64,000 bases of DNA from Apostichopus japonicus (Eukaryota > Echinodermata > Holothuroidea > Aspidochirotida > Stichopodidae), in assembly GCF_037975245.1 (NCBI RefSeq), contig NC_092567.1, positions 20,871,376-20,935,375 on the forward strand. Reading direction: 5' to 3'. Shown piece after piece: positions 51,866-64,000 of this stretch. Position numbers and translations under genes: made by a program. Position 1 is the first letter of the stretch. Each line of letters begins with the position of its first letter. The notes below the pieces were generated by a model. The model was not told where the DNA came from. It saw only the letters and a list, made by a program, of their open reading frames with translations, and searched no databases.

Positions 51866-53272
51866 TACGACCCTCAACGAAAAAGGACTTCCTACACAAA
51901 ATCAAAGTTTGACTTTCTCTATAACTGTATTTAAAAGTTTATCAGGGTTAGTTCCCAAAATTTAAGAATGCCCTAAGGTTTGCTACATACTTTTCAAAGT
52001 CCATGTTCTGGAGGTTCTATAAGTTCTGACCTAATTCCAGTTATACCCCCAGACTGTAATAATTTATAATTTAATCAGTTTGAGTGCAACATATTTATTT
52101 GAATCAAGGTGGAAAATGTTAAACATATGTACCGACTTTTCCAGCATATTTGGCAATAATACAGTTGACTTTAACTTTGCAACGTATAAGCAGTTACTAC
52201 TTAACATTAACTATACTCAATGTTCTAGTTGACCCATGCCTGAACGAGAGAATGGGGCTGTCAGGGGGATACATCCCTAGGACCCAGAGTCAAAATTGAG
52301 GGGGACCCGAAAAATATCGGATAAAGAATAAGTTTTCTGTTTTTTGTTTGTTTTTTTTGTATGTATTTTAGATCCTCCTGCAAGCAGGAACTCGCGAAGA
52401 AACCTCATTGGCTTATCAAAGCCGCAAGCTGACCGAAGTCAGTCTCTTAGATTCACTGGTTAACGTCCATGATTATAATATACTATAAAAAACCAGGGCC
52501 CCGATAACATAAATGTCCCCTGGGTCCATCCTGGTTCTGGAAGGCCCTGTGTATATACCTAGGAATTTAAATGCTGAATTTGTTTATTTTGTGTATATAA
52601 ACCTCTGTTGCAACTATTATAATATAACGGATATAACATAACAGTATCCCTATATAGTCGCTCGTGCATGTCGCATGGTGGCTGGCCGGTGGATTACGTT
52701 ATTAGATTCTATGATATAACGCTATACAAGGACAACCAACATATTCGTTGTAACGTTGTAACGAATATAGAAAAACCCGAACTGTCCATAGCAACCATAA
52801 CTTTGAATATCAAATCGAGGACCAAGTGAACAGCCAAACTAATAACAAAACAAGAAAAAACATAACCGTAACCATAACCATAACGCCGCTGAAGAAATAT
52901 TTCACGAATTGTGATATGAAAAAAAGGCCTTTCAAGTTACCTTATATTTCTCCTTTCTGCCTGGGAAATCTGTTCTCAAACAAGTGTAGCGTCTCTCTCC
53001 ACCTCTCTCTCCCTCTCTATTTCTCTCTCTGTAAATGGTTTAGAGTTATCGAAGGTAAACGCTAGGTTGAACTTCAACTTTTCCAACGGTTGAACGACGA
53101 ATCGCAAGTTTAAATCCGAGACATTTGTTTAACTTATAAGAGACCCCGTTTCAAGTGCACTCTGCATGTGTTGTCGTTGTTAAGTGTTGAGTGTTTGCTT
53201 ATTTTCTGCTGACGCGTTTTTCTACTTGTTTTGTATTCTCTCCTGTTTTTTTTCCTTCATGGACCACTGCTC

Positions 53273-53785
53273 TTATTGACTTTTTATTACAGGGTTTAGT
53301 TCCTGCAGTACATTCCCCCTGCTTATACTTTTGGTATCTGCAGGCTGACTGAACATACTGAAATGACTCACCACAGACGAGTTCAATGTTGTTGTGATAT
53401 ATTGGTTCAGAAAGAAGTCAATTGACTTGTTCTTTATTTCGAACTTTGCATAAGTTAGTATATAGCCTAAACTCATTTCCTGTTCCCGTTTATATGTGAC
53501 AGAAAAAACTACTTCCCTAAAGACCTGAATCGCCGAAATTAATATACCTTCCTTAAAGTCCTCAGTGATATACAGCAACAATAACAACAACAACAAAATA
53601 CTGTTATTTAACATATATTTCATATACAAACCACACACGCAGACGCACATTCTACGATAAAATAAACAATGCTTCAGTCCTATCGTCCCTTGATTGGATA
53701 CATTGCACTTGTTTTGAACCGAGCAAGCACCGGTCTGTGTGCCGTTGAACAGCCTTCGCTCATACGTCCCTTGAATTGCATTCAT
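53273..53785 (-). other. Unassigned 170-codon open frame
   Basis: Longest open frame in the window not explained by an exon or repeat. The N-terminal part crosses CA/AAC simple repeats. The C-terminal 95 residues (from ITEDFKEGILISAIQVF) look like ordinary protein composition, with a mixed hydrophobic/charged pattern. I recognise no domain. In AT-rich DNA of this length one such frame by chance is plausible. Confidence 0.2.
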
Positions 53786-54114
53786 TCAAACAATCATTAT
53801 ACTTTCTATTGGCATAAGATATACTTCCAGCTATTTTCTTCTTTTCAAATGTTCACACTAGTCAACAACAACAAAACCGGTCTCTGTTTCCCTTTTATTT
53901 TTAAGCTAAACATTACAGACATTTTCGTTAAGAAGAAATCACATTCAGCCGCAGGAATATTTCATATCTGAGGCACGTTTATGGCAAATTTGGTATTAGC
54001 GCCCAAGTTTGCCCCAAGTTTGACCTCCTGACTGGCAAAGTGACCTTTTCGGCATTTTACATTAAGTAATCAAATGTAAACTTTCAGAGTCTGCTTATCC
54101 TAGAATATGGGGTA

Positions 54115-54345
54115 GTAAATGTGGATTGGGGGGGGGGGGGGGGAGGAGGAAGTGAATTTAAAAGGTTGTCACCTTTTTGACCTTTGCTTATCTCAGCTGT
54201 TCTTTATCGACCTACTGGCCAATTACGAGATCCCCAAAACTATGGTAATCGAGTATAAAGCTGGTGTTCGATGGTTTCATGTTTTGGCCATTGGTGACCT
54301 CATACGACCTATCACCACCTCCCCTTCCCCACCCCATCCAATAAT
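54115..54345 (+). repeat. Possible dispersed repeat with TGACCT/GGTGACC motifs
   Basis: Begins with a poly-G run. GGTTGTCACCTTTTTGACCT and CCATTGGTGACCTCATACG resemble the style of the AGGTCA-rich element at 39.7-42.3 kb. Similarity is suggestive only. Confidence 0.3.
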
Positions 54346-56149
54346 GATAAACCCAGCTAGGATCTTACAAAGGGGCATTAAGTATGGCATTCATGCAAGC
54401 CAAACTTGTCGGGTTACCGTGTTTACGACCCAAGGGAGTCACATAACCATACATGTACTGATGTCACAATCTTCGTGTAGATATCTTCTGCCTTCGACAA
54501 TGGATCAGTTATCATAAACCTCCCTCCCCCCCCCCCCCCTCCCCCACCTTACCACCTCCAAAAACATATGGCAATTAAAAATCAAGTATTGCTGTGGAGA
54601 CCCGACACTCTAATAAGAGAAGAAGCCATTCTGCTTATTTTTTTTTCCGTACAATATTTATTACCATACTAACCAACATATAATGAAAGATATTATACCC
54701 GAGCATCGAATAGAAAGTTCCTTTTGACTAAAGTACACTATAGTGTTAATCATGCAAAGTTTTACTGTTACGGGATAAACTACATATTTTAAAGTATTAA
54801 TTCGTGCAAAACTATATGTTCTTGTTTTTTCTTAAGAAAAATTAATATCTGAAAATGTTACGTCATTTATTACTCTATGCAAAATATCAACCATCATTGT
54901 ACCAAAGTATAAAATATTTCTTTTCTTTCTGTTTATTAAAAGGCATTCAAGAAGTAAGATGTTTACAAGTGAAATGATCGACCTTTCATAACTGAGAAAC
55001 CTACCCACTTTGTGAAATGTAGGTGTTTTCCGAATATTGTTGTCACACCGAGCCGTTTTGAAAGTTAAGTTCCTATACGGGGCTTTTTTTTAATTTTATT
55101 ACAATACAATAGAATTTGACCAAGATTGACTTGAGGCACTGTTCTTAGTTTTGATTTTGATTTGTTCAAAACTTTGCATTTTTTTTCCTTTGCAAATTTA
55201 CAGCTAATATTATACACGAGGTAATCACCATAGTCGAGGACTACGATACAGAAAGAGTTAGCAACCGAGACTCCATGAGATTCCAGGCAAAAGGCCTTTG
55301 TATATCATTGTGAAGAAAGACGGTGTTTTGTACGGGGGGGGGGGGGGGGAAACAGAATTGAGAAACATTACCCTGCTTTTATAAACTCTCTTCTTAAGCA
55401 ATGACACTTGGTTTCAGTCGTAACACATAGTCTAAAGAAATTACAAACATTTACAGGCAAAAACGTACGGTCCGATGACACAGTTGACTAACACACAAGA
55501 TGCGTACTGAAATGTAGCCTAACTTCATGATCCATCATAAGATAAATGCTTCAACAAAGGCGCTTCCACGAAATCACAAAGAAATATGGATAAAAACACA
55601 TGTGACAGTAGTCTCGTATAAGAAACGTACTTTGCGTAGCGGTGCTCAGTAAAGCAGACTACCAAAAAACAAAATGACCTCAACATACTATTTCATTCGA
55701 GAAATTAAAATATTTTCCTTTAATTGTAAATTTCATGCAAATTATAGATGAATACACTTTCTACAGCCTTCAAATATCACAATCCATGAGTGCATAAAGC
55801 CATATGCAATTGGATCTGTTATCAACTTTTTGGTAAATATGTTAGGGCTGGATGTTAACAGCAGTGACGTAGACATACATGAATATTCACATAAATTCTG
55901 TCACGTCGCTTCTTTCGCGAGTCTAAGTCGAAAGACGGGAGCTGTGTAAAATTCAGATACCACAAACAGTTTCATTAACAGATCGGTCACGAACATAATT
56001 ATCATGCATTTAATATACACACAGAAGCCTCAAGACAGACGGGAAAGATATGAAAAAGGAGAAATTTAATCAGCCTCTGTGCGATACTTACTATGCTGTA
56101 AAGCCTATTGCATTCCAAAATCAGGCCTCTAGATGGTTATTGTATGTAT

Positions 56150-56275
56150 GCATATGTATGTATGTATATATGTATGTATACATATACACGTATATATGTA
56201 TATATATATACATTTGCATGTATATTTATATCACACATATATACATGCACATATATGTATACACGTTATGTATAA

Positions 56276-56310
<35 letters not shown>

Positions 56311-56335
56311 CATAAATATAAATATATATATACGT
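56150..56335. repeat. TA/TATG microsatellite
   Basis: GTATGTATATATGTATG units grading into about 55 bp of TA. It lies about 300 bp downstream of the TSP-A stop. Confidence 0.85.
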
Positions 56336-56608
56336 TTTCATTTAAATGAAAAATATCAAAACAAGAATACAAATCTGTTTTCCGGCGCTAAGATGGTTTT
56401 TTTGTTTTCAAATACCATGATTAATCATAATGGGAGATCGTTTATTACGGTCTTAAATTTTCCTTTAAAGGTTTACGTAACCACACCCAAAAAGTGCAGC
56501 GATTAAAATCTCCACACAGCAAGAGGATTTATATTTATGTAAAAGAAAAAGAAAAGAAAAACTACATGGAAAAGATAAGATCTTCAGAGATTCGATAGGT
56601 GTCTTTTT

Positions 56609-59600
56609 TTAAGCTGTTTCCCCTTTACCGACGTCCCTGATCACACAGCAAGCAAAGATAATCCCGAGTATCTGTAAAATATGGAGAGAGGGGGAAAAAA
56701 CAGTGGTTATTCAAGAATATCAAGAACGACCAAACTGGTGATTCAAAAATTATACGAAGCAGGCGGTCAACAAAATTACGTCAATAAATGATATACGAAT
56801 AGTAACTCGCAGATGTCGCTACAAAATTAGAATTTCACTTGACCACTTTTGTTCCCGATTTCAGACAGTTAATTAGCTTGCCAGTTTTCCATTTCACTAT
56901 AACTGAAATTTGGGTAATTACTACAGTTTCCTTACACTCTCTCTTTACGTGTCTGACATATGGTAGCTTTCAATGTTGAAGAAGAATGTTACAGTAATAA
57001 TGTCGTTAGGAAGACACTAATCATTATAGTAATTGTTTGAAATGTGTTGGATGAAATATGGATTTCGTGTTACGGAGAGTGAGGAAGTAGTGAAGAGACA
57101 TATGTATGGCATGTTGCAGGTGTTATGTAAATACATGTGACTATCGTTCATTCCCAAACTTGGAATGGCACAACAAATATTCAACTTGAGTAGATAGACA
57201 ATGCATTTTATACAGAGGACACATTAGTTACTAAAAGGGGGAGGGGTGCAGGAGAAGGGTGGGGGGTGGGAGAAGGTGAGGGATGGAGAAGAGAAAGAGA
57301 GAAGGAAGTAAAAGTTTTGAGAAACACTTTCTTGTTTAATTAAACAAAGGTAAAGGTGGGAAAATAGTGGCAGACTTGCTATACTCTGGGAGTGAAGTTG
57401 CTGAACTCGAAAATCAGGTTATTGTAAATGTGCTGGGGGAGAGGATAAAGTTTCCACGGTCCTCATTGATTTTGAGTGGAGTGTGCACGGGGAAGAAATC
57501 AGTAGTCGGAGGAGGGAGCTTATTTACTTACCTCGGCAAGGAGAATGACAATGCAAACAGTACCAGAAAGGATGAGATTTCCAGCAATTTTCCCAACGAT
57601 GGCCATCTTACAGCCCTGCAAAAGGAAAGAAAACGCACAAAGTTATAATCATCTGTAAAACTCGAAAATCAAGAGGTCGTGTAATTCCCGGTTTCATTTT
57701 TTCTTTCTTTCTCAAAACAAGTACAGTAGCCTAGGCTCTAACATTCGCCAAGAATTTGATGCGCGCATTAAGACACAAACAAAAAAAAGAGTCAATTTTG
57801 AGTTTGTTGTAGACATTAAAACAAAAAATCCCACTGAGATCTGGCGTTGTTTCGTAACAGCGCCACCACTCTTTTCATTTTGGAGGAATGACTCTGTAAA
57901 CATCGGAAATTCGTCAAAAGAGGGCTGAACTGCTTAGTCTAACACATGGATCTTCAGATCACTTCAACTCAAATAGAGTACATTTTGACTTTGTACTGTA
58001 TGTCATGAGATAATATGTTATACGATGCTTGCTAAAGTATCAAGGACAAAAATGGTTCTTGAAGGTCATCTAAGGATAGTTGTTTGATATGGAGTTTATT
58101 TAAGGAACCGGTTACAGTAGAGTTATTATAATTTATGATAGGAAGAAAAGTGGATAAGTATTAACATTACAACCTGTACGTAAACAACGTTCCCATCAAT
58201 TAAGCCCTTATTAGGTGTACAACCGAAAAAAAAATGGGGGCGGGAGGGGGGTTGGGGGGGTAAAACAGACATTGGCATATATTAAAACTAGAACGAATCG
58301 AAAAGTTTCAATTCTTAACTCTTTCACATCGCGAATGATCGCGAGATATCGTAAAATTCACGGGTATAAATTCAACGAAAGAATAGGGAGAGGAGGGGGG
58401 GGGGGGGAGGGACGAGTGAAGGTAATGAGCTAAGACGTTTTCATCAACAAATTTCAAAAAATAAAGAAGGCATATTCCGAGTTCTTATGAAAAAACAAAA
58501 TTCTGGATTTTTTTTTTCCAATTCATGTTAACAGGTCAAACCCACTTCGCCAGCATTTGTATGCTGAGGATACGAATATTCTAACTTTGGTGATATTTAG
58601 CAACAACACAGTGAAAGATATTTTCACTGTAATTCAGCTGGAAAATATCTCTCCTTTTTCTTTGACAATATTTTCATTTACAATATTATCTCCGTAGTAT
58701 GGAAAGATTCTACAAGAAATAAAAGTTGTATTTTTGATAAAAAAAAAATAAAATAAAAAATAAATAAATAAAAAATCAGAGCAACTTAACAGCTAAGTCG
58801 ACCTTGCAAATTTCAAGGAGAATTGAAGAAAGATATAATTTCATAATAACAAGTGCAGCATCCGAAGAACATCTACCATGACTGACATAACATACCACCC
58901 ACTGAACCAAAGGGGCTGTTAGATACCAGGGGCGTATCCAGGGGGGCACAACAGGCGCGCCCCCCCTATTGGCCGTCACCAAAAAAAAAAGTTTAGCAAA
59001 AAAAAAAACAATTGATGACGACCTTTATAAAGTAAAATTCATAAATTTCTTAAAGGCTTTGATGGTGAAACTTGGCAATCACCAGATTTCCCTGTCGGTC
59101 ACAAGTTTTACAAACACTAAGTGACATGCCAGCCATACTAAATTGTGCATTTTGTGTCTATTTTTACTAGAAATGTTGCTTATTATTAAGGTCGAAAAAT
59201 GGATCACATATGGCACCATTTTGCATTTCAGCCCTTCTTCGAAAGCAAAAGTTGTCCACCCCTCCCCTTAGACCCATCCCCCAGGACGGCGATCATTCAT
59301 GCCTGACGCCCCCCCCCCTAGTGGAAAATCCTGGATACGCCCCTGGATACAGTAGTTGGGATGGAAAGAGACGGTTTTAGCCAATGAAAACAGGTTTGCA
59401 TACAATCAACTGTATACCTCGTTCTGAAGCATAAGATATATTGGGTATGGAATATTTCTCTCTTATAAAGAAGAAAAGTATCACACCGCCGGCATATCCC
59501 ATGGAAATATAGCCTCTTGAAAACTTTACCTCAGAGTAGATATCCGCAGGGGCAGCATTTTCACCACAGCCTGGCGTCACAGTCATGCAGCACGAATCTG

Positions 59601-62600
59601 GATAGGAGCCTACCGGAAATGAAGCATTCGTGGACCAATCGCTCGACATGGACACGCCACAGCATTTGAACTGTAAAAAGAGGACGTATATTAAGTGGAT
59701 CCATTATTGATTGTTAGCTCCTGTCAAGTCACCGATTTCTTAAGCAAATTGTGGCGTTTATTTGTTCGTTCTCTTACTCATAGTTAACGTTTTCATCAAT
59801 CAAAGCTTTATCTCAAGGGGATGGGGGACCCTTCCACTTTGCTGCAGCGAGAGCCGTGCCACACGGTGGGGGAGGGGGGAAGTGACATGTATACCTCTAA
59901 GAAATCACAACCATATCCGACGATGCGGCTATTATTGATAATAAACGTGCAGTCAGTAAAACAAAATGGACCCCACATACAACTTTTACGGCCCATCATA
60001 TTGATATGTTTGTTTGTTTAATTTTCTGACATCTTAATTGCTGTTTCACTAAACAGTTCTTATATTTCTTCCCCGACACCCCAATGGGAGGAATTCAAGC
60101 TAAATCCTTCTTCTTTTTTTTTTTGAGGGGTTGGGGGGGGGCAGAGGGAGAGGGTGAGTTAAAAAAATATCTCACCTCCTCTTGGGCCTTGTCCCAAGCC
60201 TGACTATAAGATTTCTCTTCGGTATTCGGATCAGCCGAACTGTTGTACTGGTGCAACCCTTCCAGTAACACTTCTGTAACTGTGCTCTCGACAGAACCTC
60301 TGAACACGTAGGCAAGAATAGCTCCGGCTAATTCCAGGACAAGAATGATGCATAGCAGTACAATAAACTACAAAGAGAGAGAGGGGGGGGGGGTGTGGGT
60401 AAGGTGTGGAGAGAGAGAGAAAGAGAGGTGGAGAGAGAGAGACTTGTAAATCAAAGGAACAAACTTCGCTAGATCACATGTATGTCACTTATATATACTA
60501 AAGTACAAATGTTACACAAATAGCACTAAATATACTAAAAATCGTGTCGTGAGGAACTTCAGAGTGGTAAACACGGAAGAACAAAAGGTTACAACCTTGC
60601 GCAGTGCAAGAAAGGTTTTATCAAGTGTCGTAAGCTAGGTAGAAAAGGCGTCCATATGTACGGGAGACCGGTAAGAGAGTATAGTGATGTAAATTGCATT
60701 ATAAAAAAAAAGGAACACTATTATGATAAACTTAATATTATTTTAATTTTTACGTGCTATAACAAAGCTTCCCCCTTCCTTTAAAAAAAACAAGACATAA
60801 AACCCTTCTATATTTAAGGCTACCATACATGTATAAATATATATAGCATATTTTTTACAGTTTGGCGAATGGTAACAAACCATTTGAATGTATTTCACCG
60901 CATATCACCACAAGTAACGGGACGCAAATAGTGTGCCCCTCCTTAAATTCTTTGGGGGGGGGAGGGGGTAAGCATATTTTAGAAGACGTACTATTTCACT
61001 TTCCAATAAGTGATACTTACAATAGTTAGGAGGAGCTTGCTTTCCTTAATAGCGCCACAACAACCGGCGAAAGCAACAACGAACACGATGACCCCGAGAA
61101 TAATCGTTAAGGTACCGACACTCCCAAACGTTGAATCTTCCAGGAGAACATCAAAACTCTGGTCTGAAGTGTGAACCAGAATGCCACTGATGATCAAGAC
61201 GATGCCAAGGATCTAAATGGAAGAACGAAATTACATGACAAATACATTTTGTTTGGTGATAAATATGCAAATTTATGCAAATATAATATAGATACATACA
61301 TATGAATAAAAGAGGTTTTCCTTTTCTTTTCCTTTTTTTGTGTTTCACATTGGGGCATTTTTGGGGAGGGGGTGTGTAGGGGGTATGTAGGGGTTAGAAG
61401 GAGTGTTAAATACTGAGATATTGGATGCAGCCAGGTTAAGTTGAAAATCCTAACCTATAGGCCTATGTATAAATGACTACGATTATCGTCTTTCTTCTCC
61501 CATTTTCACGAGATTTAGGTCACATGTCCAGGCATGCGCAGGTGTATTTTATCACTTTTGTGTGACGATTTTTCGCCGCAGCGGATTGTGGTTTTTGTTG
61601 TCTGTCTCGCTTTCTGTGACAGTACTATAGTCTATGCATGACGTTATAAATATCATCTGCCAATAGTTGAGTGCAGAGTTCCAATTCGGTATGAACTAGA
61701 GGGAGTCCTAGGAAAACCTAATTGCACACACATTAAGGTGGCCATAAGGGTTGCAATGGCTATACATCATTGAGGTTCGGGAAAAGCATTTTTGATACAC
61801 TTACTTACTGACTTACTTATCATTATACCGGTAATCAATAATACCCGGATATCCGTCGCAAACGAGTATTCGGTTAATTGTTGGATTATATTCAACGTTT
61901 GTTTCGACAGAGTGAATTTCCGATCGAATAAACGTTTAGGATATGATTCATATCAGGAGTAACTACCGGTACAAGAAGAAAATATAAAACAGGACGCCGT
62001 TTCCACGAGTCTGTAAATTAAAATGCTGCCCCCTTCAACAGATAGATGGCTGACACGATGGGTAATTCAAGACACCCTTAAGATATTTTAACTTGTACAG
62101 TAGTGGGCGCCGACGCTTTTCGTCACTTTTTAATGAAGCCTCTAAGTTATCAATCACCCGTAAAACAAACTCCGACGTTTCTAACTGAAAGGTAGTCTTC
62201 AATCTTACGCGACCGAATCAGTCACTTATAGAAGTAAGTGTCCTAACTGTAACACTTTTCAAAATATGGGAAAACCATTATGGTAACACTGGGTGGTGAG
62301 AAAAATGTATATTTTCAAAGTTATAGAAGTTGTCATATATATATATATATATATATATATGTAATATTTATAGTACACACATTAAAGAGCGTTAGAATGA
62401 CGCACAAAATTTATGTTAGACATATATTAAAACCGTGATCTCACACTGAAATGGCAATTCCTCCTGGTCAGACATCACCTTCATGTTAGAAATCACCTAC
62501 ATATTAGACATCCTCTACATGTTAGAGTTAGACATCAATCACCTACATGTTAGACATCAATCACATATATGTTAGGCATCAATCACATATATGTTAGACT

Positions 62601-63392
62601 ATCAATCACCTATACAGTACGTTAGACATCAAGCACCCGTATGTTAGACACTAATCATATATATGTGAGGCATCACTTATACACGTTAGACATCAATCAC
62701 CTACGTGTTAGACTATCAATCACCTAAACAGTACGTTAGACATCAAGCACCCGTATGTTAGACACTAATCATATATATGTGAGGCATCACTTATACACGT
62801 TAGACATCAATCACCTACGTGTTTAGACACCACATATATGTCAGAGACATCAATCATCTATATGTTAGGCATCACCTACATGTTAGACATCACCTACATT
62901 TTAGACATCACCTACATGTTAGACATCCCCTACATGTTGGGTTATACATCAATCACCTTCAGGCATCCATCACCTATATATGTTAGACATCAATCTATAT
63001 GTTAGACATCACCTTTATTTGTTGTACATCACCGATGTTTGACATCACATGCATCATTAACATATGTTACACATCACCCATATACGATATAGAAACTTTA
63101 AAGATCGTTGATAATCGGAACGCCTATTGTTTTTGCATACGCTCAACTTGCTCAATAGGCATACACTATAGTTCTCATGTGTATATATTTCAAGCACTGT
63201 TTATTGTCATGGGAAATTAAATCGCTGACAATTCTCATTAATGATCACTTTAAAATCAAAACACTGACTTTAGATATCGGCTGAATAATAACAAAATAAT
63301 AACAAAATTTTACGAACTTGAAAAAAAAAAATAATAACACTTACCACAAATACGAGATTGAATACGAAGAGAAGGATCTTTGCCAAACCCAT
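56609..63392 (-). CDS. Tetraspanin TSP-A
   Basis: Four-pass membrane scaffold protein, 239 aa. Exons in transcription order: 63,392-63,345; 61,212-61,021; 60,367-60,176; 59,670-59,530; 57,615-57,532; 56,671-56,609. All junctions are phase 0 with good splice sites. Start MGLAKILLFVFNLVFV, then ILGIVLIISGIL (TM1). TM2 contains the family signature GCCGAIKESKLLL (about 67-79). TM3 is FIVLLCIILVLELAGAILAYV with the usual buried Glu. The large loop has FKCCG (145-149), YPDSCC (167-172), PGC (177-179) and exon 5 GC (192-193), the six-Cys pattern. Sequons NSS and NAS are present. TM4 is GNLILSGTVCIVILLAEILGI and the tail FACCVIRDVGKGETA has a Cys pair suited to palmitoylation. CD9/CD151-type tetraspanin is likely; exact orthology cannot be set by eye. 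A probable 5' UTR acceptor (GGTCTTCAG) lies near 63,430. Confidence 0.93.
57616..59529 (-). other. TSP-A intron 4
   Basis: 1.9-kb phase 0 intron containing the MITE at 58,927-59,345, poly-G runs at 58,230-58,260 and 58,395-58,410, and an AAAT run near 58,740. Confidence 0.7.
58922..59350. mobile_element. MITE with CAGGGGCGTATCCAGG ends and GATAC target duplication
   Basis: The left end CAGGGGCGTATCCAGG (from 58,927) and right end CCTGGATACGCCCCTG (to 59,345) are reverse complements. GATAC abuts both sides (58,922-58,926 and 59,346-59,350). The element is 419 bp with no open frame for a transposase. Its right part matches the element in PTGR1 intron 6. Confidence 0.85.
60371..61020 (-). other. 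TSP-A intron 2
   Basis: Contains a GA-rich tract at 60,375-60,440 and a poly-G run at 60,953. No exon seen. Confidence 0.7.
61213..63344 (-). other. TSP-A intron 1
   Basis: 2.1-kb phase 0 intron. It contains a G-rich patch at 61,360-61,395, a TA microsatellite at 62,335-62,361 and a large TTAGACATCA minisatellite. Confidence 0.7.
62440..63085. repeat. TGTTAGACATCAATCACCTA minisatellite, with higher-order duplication
   Basis: The core GTTAGACATCA(ATCACCTA) recurs about 25 times at 18-30-bp spacing. A longer unit of about 113 bp (CTATCAATCACCTA.ACAGTA, then AAGCACCCGTATGTTAGACA and CATATATATGTGAGGCATCA) is present twice in tandem near 62,599 and 62,713. Confidence 0.88.
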
Positions 63393-64000
63393 TTTGATTG
63401 ATTTCTTCTTCTAAAAGCGGAGAGTACTGAAGACCAGAGCAAAAACAGAAATGATTGCAAAGAATCCGAAAATAAATAGGAATATAATGATATCAATATG
63501 GCGTGTCGTCTTTACTTAACAACTCCGACAAAAGCAATGAGGCTGTTGAGTCTACAATATTGACTTATACACTGTTGACTCTGTCGCTTATATAAGCTAC
63601 CTGTTTGCAGTTTCTATAATCAATATTTCCTACGCATCCTGTGTTTTCAAATGCTTCCTGAAACATGTAATACACGTATACGGTATATCACTTTTCTTAC
63701 ACGAAGCGCGTTCCATAGGATATGCCTGCTATTGTAACACATACGAACGAAGTGTTGTTGTCTTTCCAAGCTGTAGGCGCTGTACCTCTACAGGATGTGA
63801 CGAACTCTTTCTGTTTTCGATATTGACGTCATACGAAAGGATGACTCACACGCGCAAGTTTGTCGGGCTAGTCGACTTTTTACCAAAGAAAAAGGCAGAC
63901 AAAATATAGAAAATTAAGTTGATTTATGTGCTCCTTAACAAGGGTGACGTATTGTTTTCATAAGTACTGCACTATATTAATCCAGTGATTGAGGTTCTTT
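63393..64000. other. 5' flank of TSP-A
   Basis: Probably holds part of the TSP-A 5' UTR intron (acceptor-like CTCTGGTCTTCAG on the minus strand near 63,430-63,443). A CRE-type TTGACGTCAT occurs near 63,825. No other gene is supported up to the window edge. Confidence 0.5.

Larger units (their letters stand above)
50973..56608. other. Intergenic stretch between TSP-B and TSP-A
   Basis: Includes the TSP-B 5' flank, where a CRE-like TTACGTCACAATGG abuts the start codon. It also holds a 42-bp perfect palindrome at 51,824, an unassigned 170-codon open frame at 53,273-53,785 and an AT microsatellite near 56.3 kb. AATAAA for TSP-A reads on the minus strand at 56,446-56,441. Confidence 0.55.

Noticed and set aside
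62440-63085. CRISPR-like array of short repeats
   Set aside because: Spacing is irregular, the units vary, the spacers are themselves repeats, and the DNA is clearly eukaryotic (intron minisatellite).

Overview
The window is AT-rich animal genomic DNA. Genes are split by GT-AG introns, exons are short and far apart, and the space between them is full of AT microsatellites, poly-G/poly-C runs and foldback elements. The clearest taxonomic clue is a calcitonin-type neuropeptide gene that encodes two different amidated peptides on separate exons, the arrangement I know from sea cucumbers. A holothurian close to Apostichopus japonicus is the best guess. This rests on peptide recognition from memory, not on a search.

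Layout, left to right. (1) 7,326-13,262 (+): calcitonin-type precursor gene, 4 coding exons, with a possible upstream 5' exon at 720-813 and a possible extra 3' exon at 14,250. (2) 14.4-22.8 kb: no gene seen; it holds one MITE and two large foldback elements. (3) 22,878-29,687 (+): complete nine-exon prostaglandin reductase 1 (PTGR1-like) gene encoding 334 aa. (4) 30-35 kb: intergenic, with a duplicated segment just downstream of PTGR1 and an uninterrupted (GAA)n tract of about 103 copies inside a duplicated flank. (5) 35,066-63,392 (-): three tetraspanin genes in head-to-tail tandem, here called TSP-A (56,609-63,392), TSP-B (46,262-50,972) and TSP-C (35,066-38,693). Each has six coding exons with intron breaks at equivalent places, all in phase 0. 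Between them lie a 2.5-kb repeat element packed with AGGTCA half-sites (39.7-42.3 kb) and other repeats.

How the genes work. The calcitonin gene makes a secreted precursor cut at dibasic sites into peptides with an N-terminal disulfide loop and a C-terminal Pro-amide. All its introns are in phase 2, so exons can be skipped without losing frame. PTGR1 is a cytosolic NADPH-dependent reductase. The tetraspanins are four-pass membrane scaffold proteins that arose by local duplication. TSP-C carries two compensating frameshifts in its TM1-TM2 exon, and TSP-B has lost the usual GCCG motif. No functional link between the three gene groups is evident.

No prokaryotic features, CRISPR arrays or rRNA were seen. 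Two tRNA-like sequences look like SINE or pseudo-tRNA remnants. Gene models come from reading splice sites and frames by eye; untranslated ends are mostly undefined.
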